The notes below the pieces were generated by a model. That model did not search any database. It was not told the DNA's origin and saw nothing but the letters and a program-made list of their open reading frames with translations. From the NCBI RefSeq assembly GCF_028745735.1, contig NZ_JAQZSM010000006.1, positions 62,001 through 126,000 of the forward strand: 64,000 nucleotides of DNA, in the 5' to 3' direction. The stretch is from Roseinatronobacter alkalisoli. Lineage in GTDB: Bacteria > Pseudomonadota > Alphaproteobacteria > Rhodobacterales > Rhodobacteraceae. Below, in pieces: positions 37,156 through 46,958 of this stretch (position 1 is its first letter; every line of letters starts with the position of its first letter). The translations under genes were made by a program, and so were the position numbers.

Positions 37156-37629
37156 TCAGGGGTGAGTATTCAGATGCAACCAGACCCGCGCGCCCTGCGC
37201 CGCTTCCGCAGAAAGGGCCAGTTCCTGCGTCGCGTCGGTCAGCCTGTGCCCGGTTTGCACGGACCCTATACGCAGCGACAGGCTGTTTGCGGGAATAACC
37301 TCGTCCATGCCGACAATCCAGTACCCGCCCCCCTGCGCGGGAATCAGACTGCCACGGCCCGTAACTTCGCCCAGGCCCGCTGCGAAATCATGCAGGTAAC
37401 TGCGCGTCAGCGTCAGTTGGCCCGCACGGTTTTCGAAGCAATCCGCCACTGCGCCCCCGGTCACGGAATGCGCCCAGCGCAGACAGATTTCCGCACCTTC
37501 GGGCATAGGCAACTGGCCCAGCAAATCGCCCGTTGGCAAACGCGCCTGCAAGGCAGGGTCGGCGGTAGCAATCGTTGGCAGGAACAGGGCGGCCAGTACC
37601 AGCCGCCCCGAAATACCATCTGCCATCAC
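37156..37629 (-). CDS. DUF1850 protein, TAXI-TRAP accessory
   Basis: The 157-residue protein has a signal-like N-terminus (GRLVLAALFLPTIATA) and the DUF1850 core (ICLRWAHSVTGGAVADCFEN, LTRSYLHDFAAGLGE). Members are regularly found next to TAXI-type TRAP genes, but the function is unknown. Its start overlaps the stop of the solute-binding gene by four bases, and it precedes the permease gene. Confidence 0.85.
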   Translation of the reverse strand: MMADGISGRLVLAALFLPTIATADPALQARLPTGDLLGQLPMPEGAEICLRWAHSVTGGAVADCFENRAGQLTLTRSYLHDFAAGLGEVTGRGSLIPAQGGGYWIVGMDEVIPANSLSLRIGSVQTGHRLTDATQELALSAEAAQGARVWLHLNTHP

Positions 37630-38585
37630 GGACGCTGATGGTCCTGCGGGGTCGCGCCCGCTTCTTCCAGATAGCGCAGCGTGCCGGGGTGGAAGGGAAT
37701 GGGCGTTGAATCAACGCTGAATTCCACAGTCGTGTCATTCGCGGCGGGGTGAATGGCTATCAGTTCATCCACGTTTTCATACATCGCCTTGGTGATGTTA
37801 TAGGCCAGTTCATCATCCATATCTGCATGTACGATCAGCACATTCGGGGTTGATATGGTCAGAACAGGTTCTTCCATGCCGTCATATAGCCCTGCGCGCA
37901 GCGAATACGGCGCGAAAGTCGGCTCCGCCGCGATTGCTGCGGCAATTTCTTCCGTGCTCAGCGCAACCATGCTGATGGACCGCGTTGTGGCCAGGTTCAT
38001 GATGGAACTAGTGGGTGGCCCCACACTCCAGAAGCCCGCATCAATATCTCCGTCACGCAGCGCATCGGCGGTTTCGTTGAAATTCAGGCGCTGCGCGTTG
38101 ATGTCATCATAGGTGATGCCATTTGCCGCCAGCAGGGTTTGCGCGCTGACTTCGGTGCCCGACCCCGGCGCACCCACTGACACACGCTTGCCGCGCAGGT
38201 CTTCAAGGCTGGTGATGCCACTATCGGCCAGTGTCACAAGCTGCACGGCATTGGGATAGATCGACGCAATCGCGCGCAGTTCATCCACCTGACGCCCTTC
38301 AAACGCGCCTTCGCCATGGAACGCCTGATACACGGTATCCGCCAGCGCCAGTGCCAGATCGGAATCAAACCGCGAGATCAGCGCCACGTTTTCCACCGAT
38401 GCGCCGGTGACTTCCGCACTTGCGGACGCACCTTCGACATGGCGGTTGATCACTTCGGCCAGACCACCACCATAGGGAAAGTAAACCCCGCCGGTGCCAC
38501 CTGTGGCAATGGACAATTCCTGCGCCTGAACGGGGGCTGTCAACAGGGCCGTTGCAGCCGCGAGTGCTGCAAATCGATAAGTCAT
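37626..38585 (-). CDS. TAXI-family TRAP solute-binding protein
   Basis: The ATG at 38585 follows GGGAGGA and gives 319 residues with a signal peptide (AALAAATALLTAPVQA, cut near residue 22). The mature protein starts LSIATGGTGGVYFPYGGGLAEVIN, the TAXI family signature, and contains GKRVSVGAPGSGTEVSAQ. It binds the substrate in the periplasm, commonly glutamate, alpha-ketoacids or related compounds in this family; the ligand here is unknown. Confidence 0.93.
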   Translation of the reverse strand: MTYRFAALAAATALLTAPVQAQELSIATGGTGGVYFPYGGGLAEVINRHVEGASASAEVTGASVENVALISRFDSDLALALADTVYQAFHGEGAFEGRQVDELRAIASIYPNAVQLVTLADSGITSLEDLRGKRVSVGAPGSGTEVSAQTLLAANGITYDDINAQRLNFNETADALRDGDIDAGFWSVGPPTSSIMNLATTRSISMVALSTEEIAAAIAAEPTFAPYSLRAGLYDGMEEPVLTISTPNVLIVHADMDDELAYNITKAMYENVDELIAIHPAANDTTVEFSVDSTPIPFHPGTLRYLEEAGATPQDHQRP

Positions 38586-38697
38586 TGGTATCCTCCCAGG
38601 ATCATTGTTTTTGTTTTTTCTGATCGCAAGCGATCTATGGGAAAGACTAGCCGCGCTTTGAGCGTCGCGCAAGTATTGTAGGGCAGGATTGCGCAGG

Positions 38698-39294
38698 CTA
38701 ATCCCCGAACACCACCGGCACAAGGGACGCCACCAGCAACGCAGCCATGGAATAGTTGAACACCCGCAGCCAGTCAGGGCGCTGCAACAGGCGGCGCACC
38801 CCCATACCAAGCCCTGTCCATATGACCGTAGAGGTCCAGCCCACACATAAAAACCCCGCCGCCACCCAGGCCACAGCCCCCCATTCCTGCCCCGGTGCAT
38901 AGATTGACACTGCACCAAGCGAAATGACCCATGCCTTGGGGTTGACCCATTGAAACGCCGCCGCCTGCACGAATGTCAGCGGCCGCCCCTTTGCGCTGGC
39001 CCCATCCGGGGGGGCGGCATTGGCAATTTTCCACGCCAGCCACAGCATATAGACAACCGAAACCAGCTTCAGCGCCATCTGCGCGGGCGGGTAGCCGATG
39101 AAAATACCCATCAGCCCGACACCTACCAGAAACACCATTGCCGCATGGCCGATGGCAATTCCTGCCATATGCGGGACGGTACGGCGAAACCCGAAATTCA
39201 CGCCGGAGGCCAGCAACATCACATTATTCGGCCCCGGCGTGGCCGAGGTCACGAAGGCAAAAGCAAGCAGCGCAAGGAAAAGTTCTGTTGTCAT
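38698..39294 (-). CDS. LysE-family amino acid exporter
   Basis: The 198-residue protein has five to six membrane helices and the family motifs TSATPGPNNVMLLASGVNFG (about 17-36) and FQWVNPKAWVISLGA. It exports amino acids or related compounds. The ATG at 39294 (MTTELFLALLAF) is chosen over a Met eight codons upstream, as LysE proteins begin close to the first helix. It is divergent from an Lrp-type gene, the usual regulator-exporter arrangement. Confidence 0.92.
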   Translation of the reverse strand: MTTELFLALLAFAFVTSATPGPNNVMLLASGVNFGFRRTVPHMAGIAIGHAAMVFLVGVGLMGIFIGYPPAQMALKLVSVVYMLWLAWKIANAAPPDGASAKGRPLTFVQAAAFQWVNPKAWVISLGAVSIYAPGQEWGAVAWVAAGFLCVGWTSTVIWTGLGMGVRRLLQRPDWLRVFNYSMAALLVASLVPVVFGD

Positions 39295-39384
39295 GACACC
39301 TGTTCCGTATTTGCGCAAAATCTAATGCAATGGACGCGAAATCGAATTGCAAATGCTGCAAATTATACCCATAAACTGCAACTT

Positions 39385-39837
39385 ATGACCGAGTTTGACA
39401 GTACATCTGAACATATATTGCGTATCCTGACCCAAGAAGGACGCATATCCAATCTGGACCTGGCAGAACGTGTCGGGCTGTCGCCATCAGCCTGTCTGCG
39501 CCGGGTGCAGGAACTGGAACGCAGGCGTATAATCACCGGCTACAGGGCGGTGCTGGACCCCGCGCAAACCGGCATCGGGTTCATCGCCTATGTTACAGTG
39601 GGCCTGTCGCGACATACCAAGGTTGCACAGGAAGAATTCGAACGCCTGATGCGCACGGCCCCGCAGGTGCGCGAATGCCATAATATTACCGGCACAGTCG
39701 AATACCTGCTGCGCGTGGAAGCGCGCGATCTGGCTGGTTATAAGCATTTTCACACCAATTACCTAGGCGCATTTCCCTATCTGAACACCTTGACGACCAT
39801 GGTTGTCATGGCGTCGCCCAAGGATGAACGCGCCTGA
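39385..39837 (+). CDS. Lrp/AsnC-family transcriptional regulator
   Basis: The 150-residue protein has an N-terminal helix-turn-helix (EHILRILTQEGRISNLDLAERVGLSPSACLRRVQELE) and a C-terminal RAM ligand domain (about 65-145). It starts at 39385, 90 bases from the divergent LysE exporter, so it probably controls that gene in response to an amino acid. Confidence 0.94.
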   Translation: MTEFDSTSEHILRILTQEGRISNLDLAERVGLSPSACLRRVQELERRRIITGYRAVLDPAQTGIGFIAYVTVGLSRHTKVAQEEFERLMRTAPQVRECHNITGTVEYLLRVEARDLAGYKHFHTNYLGAFPYLNTLTTMVVMASPKDERA

Positions 39838-39872
39838 ATTTTTGCGCGTGCATTACGCCTGCAAATTCGCTA

Positions 39873-39887
39873 TGCTGCAGTGCAGCA
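39873..39887. promoter_or_regulatory. Palindromic operator-like site before the ParA gene
   Basis: TGCTGCA-G-TGCAGCA is a 7+7 inverted repeat around one base, 14 bases before the ATG. It contains CTGC-N3-GCAG, the pattern bound by PhaR regulators of polyhydroxyalkanoate genes in related bacteria. The factor that binds it is inferred. Confidence 0.4.
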
Positions 39888-39900
39888 AAAGGGGTGAACC

Positions 39901-40545
39901 ATGCCAAAGGGAAAAGTCATTACAGTGGCCCAGCAAAAAGGCGGCTCTGGCAAGACCACGCTTGCGGTCAATCTGGGGGCCATGCTGCAACGCGCGGGCC
40001 ATAAGGTGGCATTTCTGGACACCGACCCGCAAGGCTCGCTCGGGCGTTGGTTCATGACGCGCCATCAGGCCGGACGCAGCGAGGGCCTTGAATTTTCCAC
40101 CGCCTCTGCATGGGGCGTGGGGTATGAGGTGGGCAAGCTGCGCGACATGGCGGAATTCATCATCATCGACACTCCGCCCAAGGCCGATGCCGACCTGCGC
40201 CCTGCCCTGCGCGAAGCGGATCTGGTGCTGGTGCCCGTGGCGTCAAGTCATGTGGATCTGTGGGCAACAGATGGCGTGCTGGACCTGACACGCCGCGAAG
40301 GACGCGATGTGCTGGTCGTGCTGAACCGCGCGCGGGCAGGTACACGGCTGGGCACTGAAATTGCCGAAGCGGCCGGTGCATTGGACGCAACCCTTGCACA
40401 GACCCAGATCGCCAACCGCGTGGCTTATGCCGAAACGCTGGGTCAGGGGCTTGGCGCGATCGAGGGCGCGCGCAACCCCGCCATCCGGGCCGAACTGGAT
40501 GCGCTGCTTGGCGAAATTCTGGACAGGTTGCAACAACAGGACTAA
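39901..40545 (+). CDS. ParA/MinD-like ATPase
   Basis: The 214-residue protein has the deviant Walker A KGGSGKTT (residues 13-20), switch I region [13 protein letters not shown] and switch [12 protein letters not shown]. It is short, without the N-terminal helix-turn-helix of chromosomal ParA and without a ParB next door, like the orphan ParA proteins that position protein clusters. The role is not determined. The PhaR-like palindrome upstream suggests possible control with polyhydroxyalkanoate granules (inference). Confidence 0.9.
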   Translation: MPKGKVITVAQQKGGSGKTTLAVNLGAMLQRAGHKVAFLDTDPQGSLGRWFMTRHQAGRSEGLEFSTASAWGVGYEVGKLRDMAEFIIIDTPPKADADLRPALREADLVLVPVASSHVDLWATDGVLDLTRREGRDVLVVLNRARAGTRLGTEIAEAAGALDATLAQTQIANRVAYAETLGQGLGAIEGARNPAIRAELDALLGEILDRLQQQD

Positions 40546-40621
40546 GCGCGCCGCTTGCCCATGGACGGGGCACGGCGCTTGCGCTATCAGCAACGCGCAT
40601 TCCGTCAAGAAAGGTGCGCGC

Positions 40622-41971
40622 ATGTCCGGCCACGGCCCCGCAATTCCAATGACCGCCCGCAAATCCGTCGCCCTGCGCGGTGTGGCGGAAATTCCCGGCG
40701 ACAAATCCATATCGCACCGCGCGCTGATCCTTGGCGCATTATCCGTGGGCGAAACCCATGTGACGGGGCTGCTGGAAGGGCAGGATGTGCTGGACACTGC
40801 CACCGCCATGCGCGCCTTCGGCGCAGAGGTCATCCAGAACGGGCCGGGGGACTGGACAGTGCATGGGGTGGGTGTGGGCGGCTTCCGTGAACCCGATTGC
40901 GTGATCGATTGCGGCAATTCCGGAACCGGCGTGCGCCTGATCATGGGGGCTATGGCCACCACAGATATCACCGCCACATTCACAGGCGATGCCAGCCTGA
41001 ACAAACGCCCTATGGGGCGTATCACCGACCCGCTGGCGCAGTTTGGCGCGCAGGCCTTCGGGCGCAAGGGCGGGCGTTTGCCGATGACCGTCATCGGCGC
41101 ACCAGACCCGGTTCCTGCACGCTACAAGGTGCCTATGCCATCGGCACAGGTGAAATCCGCTGTGTTGCTGGCCGGGCTGAACGCGCCGGGCCAGACCGTG
41201 GTGATCGAATCAGAACCAACCCGCGACCATTCCGAACGCATGTTGCGTGGCTTCGGGGCCGAAATCACAGTCGCAGATACGGATGAGGGTCGCGTCATCA
41301 CCCTGACCGGCCAGCCTGAATTGCGCGGCCAGTCTGTCACCGTTCCGCGCGACCCCAGTTCAGCGGCATTCCCGGTATGCGCGGCGCTGATGGTGCCGGA
41401 CTCCGATATTCTTGTGCCCGGTGTCAGCCAGAACCCGACAAGAAACGGAATCTTCATCACATTGCAGGAAATGGGCGCTGATCTGGTAATGGAAAACCCG
41501 CGCGAGGAAGGCGGCGAACCGGTTGCCGACCTGCGGGTGCGGTTTTCAGCACTGAAAGGGGTTGAAGTGCCCCCCGAACGAGCCGCAAGCATGATTGACG
41601 AATACCCGGTCCTGTCAGCGCTTGCCGCCACCGCCGAAGGTGTCACCATCATGCGCGGCGTCAAGGAACTGCGTGTCAAGGAATCCGACCGGCTGGATGC
41701 CATGGCGCGCGGGCTGGAAGCCTGCGGTGTGCGTGTGGAAGAGACAGAGGACAGCCTGACCGTTTACGGCATGGGCACAGGCAGCGTTCCCGGTGGCGCA
41801 ACAGTCCAGACCCATCTGGACCACCGCATCGCCATGAGTTTTCTGTGCCTGGGCCTTGCCACACAAAAACCGGTAACAGTGGATGATGGCACCCCCATCG
41901 CGACATCTTTCCCAGCGTTTGAAGGGTTGATGGCCGATCTGGGCGCGCAGATCACGCGCAGCAATCGCTGA
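40622..41971 (+). CDS. aroA: 3-phosphoshikimate 1-carboxyvinyltransferase (EPSP synthase), class II
   Basis: The ATG at 40622 gives 449 residues. The sequence follows the class II enzymes, of which the Agrobacterium CP4 protein is the well-known member: [65 protein letters not shown] and [11 protein letters not shown]. It makes EPSP from shikimate-3-phosphate and PEP. The phosphoenolpyruvate loop has Gly101 where CP4 has Ala100 (NSGT versus NAAT). It follows the ParA gene by 76 bases. Confidence 0.97.
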   Translation: MSGHGPAIPMTARKSVALRGVAEIPGDKSISHRALILGALSVGETHVTGLLEGQDVLDTATAMRAFGAEVIQNGPGDWTVHGVGVGGFREPDCVIDCGNSGTGVRLIMGAMATTDITATFTGDASLNKRPMGRITDPLAQFGAQAFGRKGGRLPMTVIGAPDPVPARYKVPMPSAQVKSAVLLAGLNAPGQTVVIESEPTRDHSERMLRGFGAEITVADTDEGRVITLTGQPELRGQSVTVPRDPSSAAFPVCAALMVPDSDILVPGVSQNPTRNGIFITLQEMGADLVMENPREEGGEPVADLRVRFSALKGVEVPPERAASMIDEYPVLSALAATAEGVTIMRGVKELRVKESDRLDAMARGLEACGVRVEETEDSLTVYGMGTGSVPGGATVQTHLDHRIAMSFLCLGLATQKPVTVDDGTPIATSFPAFEGLMADLGAQITRSNR

Positions 41972-42011
41972 CGCCGGGCATAGGCGGCAACGCCGGGTTG
42001 GATGAGAGAAT

Positions 42012-42246
42012 GGCCTGAAGCGGACGCCCAAAGGCGCGGAGCAAAGGCCGCAGGGTTTGAAGGGACCGTCGCGCCAGTGGCGCGGCGAAAGACCGGAAAA
42101 CGCGCCATAGGTCTGGCCGTCCCGCGGCCTGCCGATGACGCCAGCGACAATTCAAACCTTTTATGCCGGGGTATTCCGCCTGCACAAAGTGAACTTCTCA
42201 GGGCGTGGGACCGGCAGTCCCCGGCCCGACCTGTGGCGCGGGCTTA
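42012..42246 (+). repeat. Full copy of the interspersed intergenic repeat
   Basis: About 235 bases sharing the whole block order with 59280-59532; bases 42032-42091 are identical to 59311-59370 over 60 positions (AGGCGCGGAGCAAAGG... to ...GGCGCGGCGAAAG). A distal block GGGACCGGCAGTCCCCGGCC with CTGTGGCGCGGGCTT is shared with the other copies. It lies between aroA and the glnA terminator. The rest of the gap (42247-42297) is unremarkable. Confidence 0.85.
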
Positions 42247-42297
42247 AACCGCGCTTCATAGGCCCAAAGCCACAGCTTAACGCAGTTCCGCCAACAA

Positions 42298-42323
42298 AAA
42301 GCCCCCGCAAATGCGGGGGCTTT
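42298..42323 (-). terminator. Terminator of the glnBA operon
   Basis: Stem GCCCCCGC/GCGGGGGC extended by AAA/TTT, with a short loop, 20 bases after the glnA stop. In the minus direction it is followed by a T run. Confidence 0.9.
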
Positions 42324-42342
42324 GACTGTATCGGCCAGCTGA

Positions 42343-43749
42343 TCAGCAGCTGTAATACATTGCATATTCGATCGGGTGGGGTGTGTGCTCATAGGCATAC
42401 ACTTCTTCCCATTTCAGATCGATATAGGCCATGATCTGGTCCTTGGTGAACACGTCACCGGCCAGCAGGAAGTCATGATCCGCAGCAAGGCTGTCCAGCG
42501 CTTCGCGCAGGGACGCACAAACCGTGGGGATGCCTTCCAGTTCTTCCGGCGGCAGATCATACAGATCCTTGTCCGATGCAGCGCCCGGATCGATCTTGTT
42601 CTTGATCCCGTCAAGGCCCGCCATCAGCAGCGCAGCAAAGGCCAGATAGGGGTTCGCCGACGGATCGGGGAAACGGGCCTCAACGCGCTTGGCTTTCGGG
42701 CTTTCAGTCCATGGAATGCGGATACAACCCGAGCGGTTGCGGGCCGAATAGGCGCGCAGAACAGGGGCTTCAAATCCGGGGATCAGGCGCTTGTAGCTGT
42801 TCGTGGTGGGGTTGGTGAAGGCGTTCAGCGTTTTGGCATGTTTCAGAATGCCGCCGATGAACCACAGCGCTTCCTGGCTAAGATCGGCGTATTTGTCGCC
42901 TGCAAACAGCGGCTTGCCGTCTTTCCAGATCGACATGTTCACATGCATGCCGGTGCCGTTGTCACCCTTGACGGGTTTCGGCATGAAGGTTGCGGTCTTG
43001 CCATAGGCATCGGCCACGTTGCGCACGACATATTTGTATTTCATGATTTCGTCGGCCTGCTTGGTCAGCGATCCGAAGATCAGACCAAGTTCATGCTGCG
43101 CCGAAGCCACTTCCGTATGGTGCTTGTCGACCTTCATCCCCATGTCTTTCATGGTGGTCAACATTTCAGAACGCATGTCCTGATTGGCATCCATCGGGTT
43201 CATGGCGAAATAGTGACCCTTGACGCCCGGACGGTGGCCGGTATTGCCGGTGTCATATTCGGTGTCGGAATTCCACGCCGCTTCTTCTGCATCCACTTCA
43301 AAGCTGACTTTGTTGATCGAGTCGCTGAATTTCACGCTGTCGAAAACAAAGAATTCGGCTTCCGGACCGAAATAGGCCGCATCGCCAATGCCCGAAGATT
43401 TCAGATAGGCTTCTGCCTTCTCTGCGGTGCCGCGCGGGTCACGCTCATAAGGTTCGTTGGTGTCGGGTTCAACGATCGAGGCATGAATCGCCAAGGTCTT
43501 TTCGGCATAGAACGGGTCGACATATACACTGTTCAGATCGAAGACCAGTTTCATGTCAGATGCTTCGATACCCTTCCAGCCCGGCACCGACGATCCGTCA
43601 AACATGAAGCCTTCTTCAAGGAAATCCTCGTCAACCAGATCACCCACAATGGTCACGTGCAGCATGCGGCCGCGCGGGTCGGTGAAACGGATATCAAGAT
43701 AGGCGATATCTTCGTCTTGCATAAGCTTGAGAACGTCAGCAGAACTCAT
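42343..43749 (-). CDS. glnA: Type I glutamine synthetase
   Basis: The ATG at 43749 (MSSADVLKLMQDEDIAYLDIRFTD) gives 468 residues, the standard type I-beta length. Signature segments include MFDGSSVPGWKGI, AEFFVFDS, KGDNGTGMHVNMS and the adenylylation Tyr397 in DKDLYDLPPEE. It makes glutamine from glutamate and ammonia and should be controlled by adenylylation. It follows glnB on the same strand with a 59-base gap. A longer frame to 43788 is not used. Confidence 0.98.
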   Translation of the reverse strand: MSSADVLKLMQDEDIAYLDIRFTDPRGRMLHVTIVGDLVDEDFLEEGFMFDGSSVPGWKGIEASDMKLVFDLNSVYVDPFYAEKTLAIHASIVEPDTNEPYERDPRGTAEKAEAYLKSSGIGDAAYFGPEAEFFVFDSVKFSDSINKVSFEVDAEEAAWNSDTEYDTGNTGHRPGVKGHYFAMNPMDANQDMRSEMLTTMKDMGMKVDKHHTEVASAQHELGLIFGSLTKQADEIMKYKYVVRNVADAYGKTATFMPKPVKGDNGTGMHVNMSIWKDGKPLFAGDKYADLSQEALWFIGGILKHAKTLNAFTNPTTNSYKRLIPGFEAPVLRAYSARNRSGCIRIPWTESPKAKRVEARFPDPSANPYLAFAALLMAGLDGIKNKIDPGAASDKDLYDLPPEELEGIPTVCASLREALDSLAADHDFLLAGDVFTKDQIMAYIDLKWEEVYAYEHTPHPIEYAMYYSC

Positions 43750-43808
43750 GTTTTTTTCCTTTGCTTTGGGAACTCGTCCGGGGGTCACCCCCGATAAATT
43801 TCGTTACG

Positions 43809-44159
<351 letters not shown>

Positions 44160-44275
44160 TCACTTCCCCAAGCCCTTGTCCGGCTTGCATCGTTCAGACC
44201 ATGTTCAGACGGCTCTCACAATCTGATAGACTGCAACAGGGTCGGGATGAAACACCCAAATGACAGCAGCGCATC

Positions 44276-44300
44276 AATAATAATCATTGTGATTATTATT
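44276..44300. promoter_or_regulatory. Perfect AT-rich palindrome between glnB and the nnr fusion gene
   Basis: AATAATAATCA-TTG-TGATTATTATT is a perfect 11+11 inverted repeat with a 3-base spacer, in a GC-rich genome. It lies between the divergent starts at 44147 and 44332, 31 bases from the latter. The form is that of a dimeric regulator operator. I cannot name the factor; Fur-superfamily or other AT-rich-site repressors are possible. Confidence 0.55.
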
Positions 44301-44331
44301 TGGGCATTTTTGAAAAGCAGGGTTGGAAAAA

Positions 44332-45858
44332 ATGATTGAAATACTGACATCCGCCCAAATGCGCGCCGTTGAAATGGCCGGTATCGATTCTGGCGCGGCA
44401 ACCGGGTCGGGTTTGATGGAACGCGCGGGCCAATGCGTTGTGGATGCCTTGCTGCGCCACTGGTCGCTACCGGAAAACCCGGCGCAAAATGCACTTATTT
44501 TATGCGGTCCCGGAAATAACGGGGGCGATGGGTTCGTCGTGGCCCGGTTACTGGCGGCACAGGGGTGGCAGGTCCTGGTCTGCCTTCATGGTGACGCGGA
44601 CAAATCGCCCGCAGATGCGCGCAACAATCATGCCAGATGGGCGCATATGGGGCCGGTTCATGACTTGTCACAGGACATCTTATCCGCACTTCCGCCAGAT
44701 ATGTTCTTGATTGACGCATTGTTCGGCACGGGATTGACCCGTCCGGTCACCGGCTCGCTTGCCACGCTGCTGCAAAAGATGTGCCATATACCATGGCGCG
44801 GGCGTGTGGCCGTTGATGCACCAAGCGGCCTGTGCATGGATAGCGGTCGCGTGCTTGGCACAGTGCTGCCTGCTGACCTGACGGTTTCATTCCATCGTGC
44901 GAAACCGGGGCATTATCTGGCGCAGGGGCCAGAGTGCTGTGGGGCAATCACCGTCGCCGATATCGGACTGACGGGCGATGCCCCCCACCCCCCGCGCACA
45001 GGACTGCTGGACCATCACAGCACCAGCGACGTGGCGCGCAAAACTGGCGGCCACAAATACACGCATGGGCATGCGCTTGTTCTGTCGGGTAGCGTGGGCA
45101 AGGGCGGGGCTGCCCGCCTTGCTGCACGCGCAGCGTTGCGCATGGGCGCTGGCGTTGTCACACTTGGTTGCCCCCCTGCGGCCCTTCAGGAAAATGCCTG
45201 CCGACTGGACGCCATCATGCTGCAACCCATCCGCGATTCCGGCGCGCTGGCCACCGCGTTGCAGGACACGCGCCTGAACACGATCTGCATCGGGCCGGGG
45301 CTGGGGCTGTCAACCCGCGAAGCAGGGTTGATCATGACCGCACTTGATCCTGGTCGGGCAAGTGTTCTGGACGCCGACGCACTGACATTGCTGGCGCAGA
45401 CCCCGGCAGGGTTGGACGCACTTGGTCCGGATTGTGTACTGACCCCGCATGCGGGCGAATTCGCCCGGCTGTTTCCCGACCTTGCCCAAAATCTGCGCAG
45501 GGAACCGGAACGCGGACCGGCATATTCCAAACTCGACGCGACCAGAGAAGCCGCGCACCGCGCGGGATGTGTGGTTCTGTTCAAAGGGCCGGATACTGTC
45601 ATCGCCGCACCTGACGGTCGCTGCGCCATCAATTCCGCGCAATATGACCGTGCCGCGCCCTGGTTGGCAACTGCGGGATCAGGCGATGTTCTGGCGGGCA
45701 TGATCACGGGTCTTCTGGCCCGCGGCTTCCCCCCGTTTGATGCCGCCTGCGCCGCTGCCTGGCTGCATGTCGCAGCCGCGCGCCGTTTCGGTCCGGGACT
45801 TATTGCAGAGGATCTGCCGGATATGCTGCCGCAGGTCATGCAGGATCTGATTGTCTAG
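44332..45858 (+). CDS. nnr: Bifunctional NAD(P)H-hydrate epimerase / ADP-dependent NAD(P)H-hydrate dehydratase
   Basis: The ATG at 44332 gives 508 residues (a TTG at 44323 is also open). The N-terminal YjeF_N epimerase domain (about 1-205) includes LCGPGNNGGDGFVVARLLA. The C-terminal carbohydrate-kinase-like dehydratase domain (about 220-500) has VLSGSVGKGGAARLAARAAL, VLTPHAGEFARLF and the AGSGDVLAGMITGLLARG signature. It repairs hydrated NADH and NADPH. The gene lies divergent from glnBA. Confidence 0.94.
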   Translation: MIEILTSAQMRAVEMAGIDSGAATGSGLMERAGQCVVDALLRHWSLPENPAQNALILCGPGNNGGDGFVVARLLAAQGWQVLVCLHGDADKSPADARNNHARWAHMGPVHDLSQDILSALPPDMFLIDALFGTGLTRPVTGSLATLLQKMCHIPWRGRVAVDAPSGLCMDSGRVLGTVLPADLTVSFHRAKPGHYLAQGPECCGAITVADIGLTGDAPHPPRTGLLDHHSTSDVARKTGGHKYTHGHALVLSGSVGKGGAARLAARAALRMGAGVVTLGCPPAALQENACRLDAIMLQPIRDSGALATALQDTRLNTICIGPGLGLSTREAGLIMTALDPGRASVLDADALTLLAQTPAGLDALGPDCVLTPHAGEFARLFPDLAQNLRREPERGPAYSKLDATREAAHRAGCVVLFKGPDTVIAAPDGRCAINSAQYDRAAPWLATAGSGDVLAGMITGLLARGFPPFDAACAAAWLHVAAARRFGPGLIAEDLPDMLPQVMQDLIV

Positions 45859-45972
45859 GGCATACCCGCGTTCCCGTGCATTCATACGGGGCCTGCTGCG
45901 ACCTGCCGACAACCTGTACTTGGGACGCAGAAAACCAGTTTCGCAGTTGCGCAAAGCGCGCTAGAACCGAAG

Positions 45973-46903
<931 letters not shown>

Positions 46904-46958
46904 CGACCTTATGAATGCGAAGGAATGCGGGCATGTGTGAGCCAGTAAAAGCGGGGCA

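Noticed and set aside
42376-43797. 473-residue plus-strand frame opposite glnA
   Set aside because: It is a shadow of the conserved glutamine synthetase gene, with composition that follows the complement of its codons.
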